From the NCBI RefSeq assembly GCF_000003815.2, contig NC_049996.1, forward strand, positions 13,427,297 through 13,491,296: 64,000 nt of DNA, read 5' to 3'. A program made the translations under genes and the position numbers. Every line of letters starts with the position of its first letter. The first letter of the stretch is position 1. A model generated the notes under the pieces. That model had not been told where the DNA came from. It did not search any database and saw nothing but the letters and a program-made list of their open reading frames with translations. Shown piece by piece: positions 1 to 10,600 of this stretch. Source of the DNA: Branchiostoma floridae. Its lineage: Eukaryota > Chordata > Leptocardii > Amphioxiformes > Branchiostomatidae.

Positions 1-300
1 ATTGGCATTCCCCTAATCGAAACAATTCCAAACTCTCCTCTCTTTCTACATTGAACAAGGATTACAAGCAAGAAAATTACATTTCAACCATAAAGAGCCT
101 TGACGTTCGTAGGGCAATCACACAACTCAGAATTGGCTGTCACAAAATAAATATAGAAACCGGGATATTTAAAAAAAATCCCTATCGACCAGAGGGTTTG
201 TCCATTCTGTCCGGAGCTAATTGAGACAAATATCACTTGATGGTTGTATGTCCCAAATATTCCGATATACGCATTTCTCTACACAGAAGGCTATCATTTT
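1..300 (+). pseudogene. Decayed C-terminal end of a LINE reverse transcriptase
   Basis: Two plus-strand frames joined by frameshifts resemble the region after the reverse transcriptase of many animal LINEs. They read R-R-A-I-T-x-x-R-I-G-C-H, then I-E-T-G, then a C-P-F-C zinc-knuckle-like piece, then V-C-P-K-Y-S-D-I-R. This order (R..H..IE.G, CxxC, CP.Y..R) is typical of that C-terminal segment. Stops and frame changes show it is dead, and the left part is cut by the window edge. The family cannot be named from this fragment. Confidence 0.5.
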
Positions 301-380
301 GTACACAAGGATTTATCTCTATGGACCTGAAGTGCTAATTCAAATACATCATGACTTTTGACAATCCCTGCATGGCAGAT

Positions 381-390
381 ATAGGAATAT

Positions 391-455
<65 letters not shown>
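381..455. repeat. (AT)n microsatellite
   Basis: Nearly pure AT dinucleotide run interrupted by a few AAAT units. It creates a spurious Tyr-Ile ORF on the minus strand. The flanks (300-380 and 456-555) show no gene. Confidence 0.95.
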
Positions 456-458
<3 letters not shown>

Positions 459-555
459 GTTAAGACATAAGGAATTCCTGAAGTGATTATAAAATCCTCC
501 AATGATAGTAAGAAACTTATACCATACTACAACTCCTTTATTAGTTAGATAATCC

Positions 556-690
556 TTAACCCTTGAACTGCCAAACCCGGATAATTCCGGCACACATTTA
601 CATGTCCTGTGTACCACACCTGTATATATCCGGTATAGCGTTTTCCCCCCAAGTAACAACTTTGCGCACGCGTAGCGCACGAACCCAATT
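556..690 (+). mobile_element. Single piggyBac-like terminus beginning at TTAA
   Basis: TTAA at 556-559 is followed by CCCTTGAACTGCC and then a subterminal palindrome around CCCGGATAATTCCGG. The piggyBac element at 46,256 starts with the same layout (TTAA, CCCTTGTCCTGC, then a CCCGG palindrome). I could not find the matching opposite end, so this is a truncated copy or a solo end. The family assignment rests only on this end. Confidence 0.5.
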
Positions 691-717
691 TTTTTTGCAT
701 CTCGCAAGTTTGTGAAC

Positions 718-1228
718 ATCACATGAAATTCACATTTCTCAGCATGCGAGTTGTCTGCACATTTTTTTTTCACATTTCTTGCTGCATTTCACATAAGTTA
801 AACATGAAGTCATATTTTATAAAACGTGGTTCAATTTAACATTATTTCGCTTTTTCATCAAAAGCCCTTTTCACATAGAAATCACATATTATTCATTAAT
901 TAAGTAAAGACAGTCGAGACGTGTAACGACAGTCACATTATTTCACATAATGGCTGTAAAGCCAATGTCACATTGTAACATGTTTTCACATTTCAAAATG
1001 TGATTCTTCAAGAACGTTTAGGGGAACTGTGAAAAAATGTGATGTAAACTAATAATTTTTTTTCACAGAAACCTCAATTTCTGTGCCATCCCTGGGAAAT
1101 GTGACGTGAATTTCATGTGATTATATGTCAAGTTATGTTATAAAATGTGATGCTGTTGAACCTCAAAATGTTTCACATTATATCACATTTTCATGGAATT
1201 GTGCAAACAATTCACATAATTTGCACAT
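718..1228. repeat. Dense cluster of CACAT/ATGTG words
   Basis: About twenty copies of CACAT or its complement, many extended to TTTCACAT or TCACATTT, occur in roughly 510 bases at irregular spacing on both strands. The copies are not a simple tandem array. The function is unknown: it could be the interior of the element that starts at 556 or a cluster of protein-binding words. Confidence 0.6.
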
Positions 1229-1453
1229 ATATGCACCTTGTGGTAAAATAGCAAGAAAAACTCGAGACCTCATTTATTTTTAATATCTAAACCGAAATCA
1301 GTAAATTTGGTGAAATATATCTGTCATAAACCCGTTGTCATGGCAACACGAAAATCACAAACACATAGTTTTGTCGTAGAATTATTGACAGCAATATTTT
1401 AGGAAAATTCGCAAAGTTTTGTAGTCCTAGCGCACGTCGTTAAGCAGTTATAA

Positions 1454-2259
1454 TACCCCCCTCACAATAGGCGCGATTCGATCGGAAGACTAGTTTACGA
1501 ACTCTGAATGACATTTTCGTGAGTAAGACGTCCGGTGTTCTCACGATCATCTTGCGATTTTTACGGATCGCCGGCAGTTTTCAGCAGTCTTACGACGGTC
1601 GCGGTGCAGCGAAACATGTTCTTAACATATGCGACTAGTCGAAGGAAATCTCCAAAATCGCACAGCTCGTTACCGAGTCGCAGATTGTGCGTACAAATCG
1701 TGCGTACCTTGCAAGGGTATCGGTCAATAGTCTTGCGTCAATCCAACGATTGAAGACCGATAGGCGAGCAAAGACATAGTTATTAATCATCGAGCGCAAA
1801 TCGGATGGCGAACGCCCGTCAGTTGGGCAACGTTCAACTGGACTTCCGTTTGTTTACAAATATTGAATTTCTGGGAATGTGAGGGTAATTCTAACATTGT
1901 GGCCGCTGTGGCAGTATGTAGGCTGGCTTTGTGACACACTTTCTTTTCTTGCGTCATTTCTATTATGCCCGCGCATTCCATTCATTGGTTAAAAAGATTA
2001 CGACAACAAAATAAGCAACATTTATTGATCTCTTGCCTTTTTTGAGGAACGTTTTGTGTTACCTTGTCCGCGTGCAAGAGGTCATGGGAGGTTTATTATC
2101 ATAGATTTATTCACCGTCGATCTCACGAGCCTCGCGTATATGTGAGGGGGGCAGTTTTGAGGCGAAAAATACGCAAAACCATCTTAAGATCTTAAAATCA
2201 GCCGACCTTCCTGCGATCGCGAAGAACGTCCGAAGATCGTATATAATGTGAGGGGGGTA
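1454..2259. mobile_element. 806-bp MITE with TACCCCCCTCAC ends and TAA target duplication
   Basis: The left end reads TACCCCCCTCACA and the right end is its inverse (TGTGAGGGGGGTA). Both are flanked by TAA (1451-1453 and 2260-2262). The inverted repeat continues imperfectly inward through the GATCTTCGGACG region. No transposase ORF is present. A 3-bp TAA duplication is typical of PIF/Harbinger elements. A shorter copy in the opposite orientation lies at 42,567. Short ORFs inside are not conserved between the two copies. Confidence 0.75.
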
Positions 2260-2439
2260 TAACGACGTCAACGTTGGCGTGGGCACTTTAGCCCCCTTTT
2301 AGGTAAGGTTAAAGGTAAATGGTGTAGTTTTGCGTACGATCATTAATCAAAGACTGAGATTTGAATCTTATAGGCTTTTGAAAATTTAAAGTGAATATAA
2401 TACACTACATTTATCTAATGCATTGAAACGTATTAAAAG

Positions 2440-3310
2440 ATAGAAAACTACAGTCCGGCGATCTCATACCTCCATAAGATATTTAGAGCTTTTATAAATT
2501 GCATGCCAATGACATAAACATTTACATAATGTATTCATTGTGATGTTCATCATTGATGAACGTACACAATTCACAAATATAAAATTCCAATTATTAGTCA
2601 TTAAGCAGATATGCATTTTTTTAAGGATCTGCTAATGTTTCACCTATCATAATTTAAATGTGTTACGTTTACTGAAGTCCAGTTATTGAGAACAATGGAA
2701 CTATATAGTTTCCTTATTACAAATTAAGTCCTCAGTTGCATAACATGTATATCATTAGAGTATCAAAACCATATCATGTCCGGGACAACCTTACCTTAGA
2801 CCTTAGAACCTCCCGCAACACTGTTGTATTGGTCGACTCGTTGATACAATACAAAAAAACTGCTATAATAGAATATTCTCATTAATGATGCAAATGTAAT
2901 CATGTTTTGCATAATTAGTATTTCATCTTGTACAACATTGTCCTACATACCAAAAATCATGAAGATCCGTTGTTCATTTCTTGAGTTACCCTATTCAGAA
3001 GTTTTTGACAAAAACGGCCCTGCTATCCCAGAACTAGCCGCTAGGGAGCCAAACCTATGGCACAAGAGCTTTCTAACACCCAAAAATCATGACCATAGCT
3101 TGTTCAGAGCACGAGATGGCAAACCGGAAGTTGGGCTGCAGTACCAAGAGAAGCCCCTAGGAGACCCAAAGTCTAATCATTTCTAGCTTTCATCACACCC
3201 CAACAACACACCAAGTATGAAACCACCCAGCCGTTCTTCAGTTATCATGTACACAGACAAACGCTAGTAAAAATATAACCTCCATGAAATTTAATGGGGG
3301 TAATAAAAGA
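2440..3310. repeat. Interspersed repeat, 'CTCATACCTCCAT ... CCTCCATGAAAT' family
   Basis: It starts near a CTCATACCTCCAT motif and ends near TATAACCTCCATGAAATT. Its interior words (CCAAAAATCATGA, AAGTATGAAACCA, CAGCCGTTCTT, TGTACACAGACA) recur at 10-11.7 kb and partly near 30.2 kb. No transposase is present and the class is unknown. The ORF at 2,902-3,186 belongs to this repeat. Confidence 0.55.
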
Positions 3311-3549
3311 ATGTAAATTTTTATGTATAGCCTTTGAAACTCAAATTGCAGTCTTTATCTCGAAAGCAAAAATAATCTGAGGCAAACAAAAAAAACTTAC
3401 AAACGAGATTCGTTATGATAATTATTTAGGGACCTTTTAAAAGAATGAACCTGGCTCCCAAATATCTCATGCTTTGAAGCAATGGAAGGTTAAGTCAGCA
3501 TTTTGAAAACAATACCTATATACTAAGAGTTCCAATCAACAAATGTTAC

Positions 3550-4566
3550 CTCGTTGTTCTGTTTGTTCGGGCGATCCAGGTGTGTACATTGCGTTGCCAA
3601 TCATGCCGATTATGTTCCTGCGTATATTTACTGGGAATGTACTGCTGGCTTTTATACCCGTTTCCTGTTCACCGTCTCTCGTTGGGTCCCTAGTCTGCTG
3701 TTGGTCGTTGTTGTCACTTATGTGGCTCACTGGGCCGTCAGAATCATTGTTCCTTTCGTTGGTTTCCTTTTCTGTAACAGATTTGGTGGTTTTGTAAAAT
3801 TACATATAGACCATCGGGTGTTTTAACTTTTCAATTTCGATATGTAAATCAACCTCGTCAAAGTACTAAAGCATCTAATTGCATGTAGATTTTCAGCTTG
3901 AAAATAATTTCATCCCTGTGGAATTACCTTTGTGGTAATTTTATGTCTTAAAATTAGCCTTGTAGTCCAAGGATTGAGTATGGACAGGGTCTCAGTAGGA
4001 CATGTAACAGCCAATGTCTCTGTTACAGGTTCTTACCAATTGAAAGACGCAGAGACGACTTGCAGTTCACAATTCTTTATTTTCCAATCTGTTCAAGATG
4101 TTTAATTACAGTCTTCTTCCCTGGATCTCTAAATTCAGACTCCGCTCTTCTCTGGACCTCCTGTCCAGACTGACTGTCTGCCCCACTTTTCCCAGACTAC
4201 ATCATTATCTAAACCGGGGCTCGTTCTCTAACTTTGGGGGGTGGGGTGGGGTGGGGGGTTTAATACCGTACGAAATGCTTTTCTCTATTGCACTTCTCTA
4301 TTCCCTATTCTCAACTTACAACAGTCTCATTATAAATGGTGAGCCCGTTTTGTCGTTACTTAAATTCTGGGCTTTGTGTTTCATTCAAAGTCACTTGACG
4401 ATAGGAATTGCTCACGTAATTGTAAAATACTATTTTCAACGCATACTGCACACTTAGCCTTAGGGAATGTAGTTATGTGGCATTAGATGCCTTGGTACCT
4501 TGTATAGTTGTTTTGAAATGAAGTCATTATTATATGACTGTAGAATGACTGTAATTATCTGTTATA

Positions 4567-4605
<39 letters not shown>

Positions 4606-7600
4606 CAAACTTTATTAACATTTACATAACAATACATTCACATAACAATCAGATAACATTATAATACATAAGTAGTTGTGATCAGACTGTATCACCTTAC
4701 AAGGCTATTTCTATACTATTATTTACCCTGTTCTTAAAATGCGCAAAGTTTGGTTTCATGTTTTTCACATAACATAGGTATATACAGTATTTCGCCAAGA
4801 GAATATAATATATAAGTGTGGTACTGGCAGTACGATGACAGCATACACCATACACAATCAAATTTTCATCCAGCACTATATCTTGGTTTTCGTAGCTCCT
4901 CCACCAAAGACAGAATTGCTTCCAAAAAATTTTAACCTCTTTGCAGTACACAAATAAATGTACTATGGTATGTTTTTCCTTACAGTTATTGCATCGATCG
5001 GTTTTTACTAGATTTGTTTTTTTTAACCAGCTGTTTGTAGGTAGGAAATGGTGAATTATCTTGTACTGAAAATATTGTAAATTGGTTTCTTTAGTGACAT
5101 TAAAGGCGGTAGTATAAACTTTCTCGATGTTGTCTTTGCCAATTTTTCGTATGATTTCGTTTTCTCTAGTGGGTGGTACAACTTGTTTTTCTATAAGGGT
5201 ATCGTATATCTGCTTACATGTTGTTGTGAGGGGATGGATTCTCTCCGTGTATTCAATGATAGTTTTAGAGGCGCACTTTTTTCCATTGTTTTTTATATTA
5301 TCTTTCCAATTTTTTGGTATTGCCGCTTTTATAGAATTGTAATTCAATATTTGTCTTGAATCCATGGTCAAACCATATAAATTGTGTAGGTCTTTGTTTG
5401 TAAGAAAAGATCCATCCCCGTACAACAAATCATTCAGAATGATAATTCCGGCATCTATCCAGATTTTGTAAAATATCGGTGCATTCTTTACTAAAATAAA
5501 TCTATTGTTCCACAAAACTTGCGAACATATTTGTCTGTGTGTTTTGGGTTCGTATCCTATCACTTCTTCCCATGCAACTAAAACATCTTTGTAAAATAGG
5601 GGCATGTCGTTAAGATCTAACTGAGAAGTAGCGTAATTGCATCGGAAAATCAAGAAACCTCCCCATCTTGCAAACAAGTGCTCTTTTTCTTTTGATGGGT
5701 CCATTACAAATCTTTTAATCCATATGGCTTTTAAGGCCTTGTTCATTACATTAAAATCGATCATTTTAAGTCCACCTTGACATTTTTTGCCAATCAGAGT
5801 TTTCATTTTTACTTTTGGAGGTTTCTCTCGCCAGATATACTTGAATATGTATTCGTTTACTTGTTTTACAAATTGGGGAGGGACATGCATGACTGAACAA
5901 ATATAGATCAACTTAGAGATGCCGATGGTTTTCACAATCAATATCCGACCAATCAAGGTCAAGTTTCGTTGTTTCCATATGCTGCACGCTTGTACCATTT
6001 TTGTATAATTCTTATCAAGGTCTTCCTTATAGCATCTATGTCTGTCATGGCCAAAGTGCGCGCCCAGTGCTTTAATGGGACCGTCAGGCCAACGGATAGG
6101 GAGTGGCTTATCTTGTCTATCTTTGTTTGAGCCTATCCACATAGCTTCAGTTTTTCCATAATTTAGATCAAGACCACTACAATCCTTAAAGAGGTTCAAC
6201 GTTTCTAACAGTTTCAGTGCAGAGGGTATATCTAGTAGTAGTGATGTCATGTCGTCTGCGTACATTGAGAGTTTTTGCATTCTACCGTACACTTGTAAAC
6301 CTTTTATGTTTATATCTGCTCTAACTGCTGAAGCTAACATTTCAATACAGATTATAAACAAGCTAGATGACAGTGGATCCCCCTGCCTTACACCTCTATG
6401 AACACTAAACCATGGAGATATATAGCCATTATTGAGCACACAGCTTGTTATATCAGTGTATAGCAATTTAACCCATTTGATCATGTTGTGTCCAAAGTTT
6501 ACAGTTTCTAGTACTTTTAGTATGAAGGAATGTTCGATACTATCATAAGCTTTTTTGAAGTCCAGAAACATCAACAATCCCGGTTTCTTCTTTTTATCGT
6601 AATAATCTATTGTGTCATAGATACGCCTAATGTTTGTCCCTATATATCTTTGTTTGACAAACCCTGTTTGGTCTTCGTGTATTAGGAAAGGGAGTAAACG
6701 TTCAATTCGTAGTGTAAGTGCTTTACTGACAATTTTATAATCTACATTTAATAGACTTATCGGTCGCCAATTGTCTAGATTACTTGTGTCTAACCCTTTC
6801 TTGGGAATTAGCCTTATTACTCCACGTCTTAGTGAGATGGGTAGTAAGTTATTGTGGTACGCATCATTAATTGTATTAAGAAGGTAATCTTTTAGTAAAT
6901 TCCAATACTTAATATAAAATTCTATCGTGATACCGTCACATCCTGGTGACTTGTTTTTATTTTTTGACATAGCTTGTAAAGCTTTTCTCAGTTCTACCTC
7001 TTTCATTTCACCATCACAACTGGTCTTTTGTTCAGTGTTTAACTTTTTAACGTCATCATTGTCTAAAAAATAAGTTGATTCCTTCATGTCTGGGTAAGAA
7101 GAGGTATATAGTTTTTTATAGTACTCAGCTTCTTCCAATAAAATTGTTTTAGGGTCTGTTGTTATTGATCCGTCTTCCAAAGTCAAAGACGAGATAGTCT
7201 TTTCTTTGTAGTTTCTTTTTTCCAGGTTGAAGAAGTATTTTGTACTCTTCTCTCCTTGTTCATTCCAATTGCATCTACTTCTAATGATAGCACCTTTAGT
7301 TTTGTGAGTTTGTATACTTTCTAACCTTTCTTTTGTTTCACAGATTAATTTTTGTTTTTCAGGATCATCAAATTCATCTGTCTCCTTCATCAAGGAGTTT
7401 AATTGTTCTTCTAATTCTTTCTCCTCATTTTTGCGACTGCGCGCTTTATTTTTAGAGTATTGAATACTAAGTGATCTTATTTCCATTTTAATCATCTCCC
7501 ATTGTATACCAGGCTGTTGGATATCTTTTAGTTTGTCCTTGATATTAGTGAGTAGATCTGTCATTTCTTTATCAAAAGTTTGATCCTCTAACAAAGAGTT

Positions 7601-10600
7601 GTTTAAACGCCAAAATCCTGGCCCTCTCTTTTGATATCTAGGCGACTTGACTGTCATTATTACCGCCCTGTGGTCAGGGACGGGCGCTACCTTAATGCTA
7701 CATTCACTTAAGTTTATTAAATTGTAAGGTGCAAACCAGTAATCTAGCCTACATTTTATATTTTCATTTTGCCAAGTGTATTGTCTAGTATTGGGGTTTT
7801 TTTCCCGCCATACATCAGCCAGATTAAAAGACTTTAATAGGCATTGCATTTCTTTGATTGCATAATTTTTGTCGTCAATGGGTCTTCCTCCTGTCTTGTC
7901 TAATTCTGTTAGGGAAATATTACAGTCACCGCCAATGAAAACTGTCCCACTAGCGTTTTCTTGAGCTAGCTTGTGAATTTCTTTGAAGAATTTCACTTGT
8001 TCTGTCCTTTTGTTTGGTGAATAAAGGTTAATTAAACTTACGACATTATCGTTTACTCTACCATTTACCATTATGTATCTACCGTCTTGATCAAGAAGTG
8101 TCTGTTCTAAGTCTATATCTGCTTCAGGGTTAAAGAGCATCATTACTCCTTTCCCGTGAGCTGTGCCATGGCTAAAAACTATTTTCCCGCCCCATTCATT
8201 AGCCCAAAGTTTTTCATTTTCTTTAGCCGAGAAAGATTCCTGTAAAAAGGCTATGTCTGTTTTCTGGTTATGTATCCATCTAAATATTTTTTGTCGTTTC
8301 AGTTTGTTATTTAAACCTCTAACATTTAAGGAGATAAAAGTTAATTTGGACGTTAGAGAGTTTGATGAAGACATGTTAAAAGAGTTATAACAAAAAAAAA
8401 TATCTAAGCATTAACAAGAGCATGACTTGATATGGATAGTAAAAACTAATACCGTACAGTCCTAGTTGTTGGCAGTCCCGCGATCAGAGATCACAAGTTT
8501 ATCATACCGTATGTGAGCCACTTGACCTCGTTCTCTGGCTGCCCGTAGTGCTGGTAGTAAGTCTTTCCTCTTTTGTCTGATCCTTTCCGAGTAGTCTTCA
8601 TTAATGTAGATCGATGTACCTTTCAGCAGTTTTGCGTGTCTTAATATGCTCTGTTTGTCCTTGAAGCGTGAGAACTTCACAACAATGGGGCGTGGTCGAT
8701 CTCCTGGTCTGCCATTACGATGAGCCCGTTCGATTTCTATTGCGTCGGTGTTCAGACGCAACTTGGTCTTCAGTACTTCTTTAACCTTGACTTCAGATTG
8801 TTCCCATGTCTCCTTCTTGTCGTCTTTGATCCCATCGAAGATAAGATTGTTCCTTCGTGACTGGTTCTCGATGTAGTCCACTTTGTTTACAATCTCAGTC
8901 ACTTCGTTGTTGTAGGTCAGGATGTCTTGTTCCAACTGTTTTATTTTGTCCACGTTCTTTCCACTTACCGTTTTCATGTCACCGAGCTCTCCTTGTGAGA
9001 AGTTCAGACTGTTTTTTAAATCCTGCATCTCTCTGACGAGATTATCCATCCTTTGATTGGTTGAATCTGTTATTATTTGTACAAATGAGCGGAAATTTTT
9101 TTCCTGTTGGTCCAGGAGATCTTTGTAGTAGATTTTTTGTTGTTCCAGCATCTCTTTCATAAAAGCTACACTAACGGGTACTTCCTCGTCCATGACCGCG
9201 TTAGTGTTTGTGTTTCTCTTTGGTGGCATGGTGGCGCTCAGGAGGTTGAACTAATCTAATTATCTCTCTCAAACTTGTCTCTAAGTGCAAAATACACAGT
9301 ACAGCCCTTTCTTGGTTCTATATAGTTCACAATTTCGTTAAATAAGTGGATTTTACCGGTTTGTTGGAGAGATTTCGTTTCTTCGGTGTAGTGGTCCTGG
9401 ATACGTTAATTGCACACACCGGCGTGCGTTGTCTGCACACGAACAAAGGACGCACTCTCCGCCCTCCCACCTATGCAGGTCTGTGATCCAAAATCCTGGA
9501 GAAACTGGTCCCGTCTCCCCAAAAATCTTCTTCGAAGTTGTACAAACTGTCTCTGCAACACTTCAACTCAAAAGTTCTCCTTTGGATGCGATAAATCACA
9601 TAAAAAACTCATTCTTTGGAACAACATACGGAGAGACGTTGAATACCTGGCTTCTACCGTAAGCGCCACCTACCGATTCATTTGTTATACATATGGATTT
9701 CAAACATCAACTGTGTCAGATAACAGGCCTCTACTATAATGAAACGCCACTGCAAGTAGGATGATATAGTCTTGTTTGTACATTTTTATATGTAGTTTCT
9801 TGTCGTTATATCAAACTTAATGTCAACTTAAGAAAACCATCGGTTCTCATTTCTACTCTTGTTAAAGGTGCTGCTCATTTGTTGTTATGTTATCGTTGTA
9901 TTTATCATTTTTTAAACACAATACAGGCCTAATGTTTTGTAAGGGTTCAGCCCACTGTAATTTAAAATAAAACGCGGGCAGTCAAAGAAAATTATTTTGA
10001 ACTAGAGTTCGGGGACCTCATACCTCCATGAAATATTTATTGCTTTCTTGTGGATGGTATGTATGTTTATAGTTGATTGTATTTGAGAGTGAAAGTTATA
10101 TATGTCCTAAGCAGACATAAATAAAACTACTGGGGGTTCCCCAAACAGCTGTCATAGAAATCACCTCACTATCTGCTTGCAGCTAAGCCCATTAACAAAC
10201 ACATAAAGCACGATGCTTGTTCCAATATATCTCAAATATAGGGGTGATTTCTGATATTATTACATCAATTATAACGACAGATACGGCTCCCAAAATCCCA
10301 TAGATTCGAGCTTTCATCACACCCCACCAACACAACAAGTATGAAACCAATCCATTCAGCCATTCTTGAGTAATCTTGTACACAGACAGAGACACATAAC
10401 ACACCCAACCGACACAACAAGTATGAAACCAATCCACCCAGCCGTTCTTGAGTAATCTTGTACACAGACAGCCAAAACTCGGGGTTCCCCAAACAGCTGT
10501 CATAGAAATGACCTCACTATCTGCTTGGAGCTAAGCCCATTAACAAGCACTTAAAGCACGATGCCTGTTCCAATATATTGCAATTATAGGGGTGATTTCT

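Larger units (their letters stand above)
4570..9682 (-). mobile_element. Full-length L1-type LINE with both ORFs and target-site duplication
   Basis: On the minus strand the order is 5'UTR (about 9,682-9,230), ORF1, a short spacer of about 90 bases, ORF2, 3'UTR, an AATAAA signal (4,616-4,611) and a poly(A) of about 36 bases (4,605-4,570). The 10-bp direct repeat TGTTATACAT flanks it at 4,560-4,569 and 9,683-9,692, as expected for target-primed insertion. Full length, long open frames and a clean duplication mark a recent copy. It lies in the intron of the minus-strand tail gene, in the sense orientation. Confidence 0.9.

Noticed and set aside
294-773. 159-codon minus-strand ORF
   Set aside because: It runs through the AT microsatellite (Tyr-Ile repeats) and the piggyBac-like end; no domain.
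9410-9739. 109-codon plus-strand ORF
   Set aside because: It lies antisense over the L1 5'UTR and across the target duplication.
10192-10503. Minus-strand ORFs with internal similarity (and at 11,621-11,863)
   Set aside because: The similarity comes from the duplicated repeat family, and frames are not conserved between copies.
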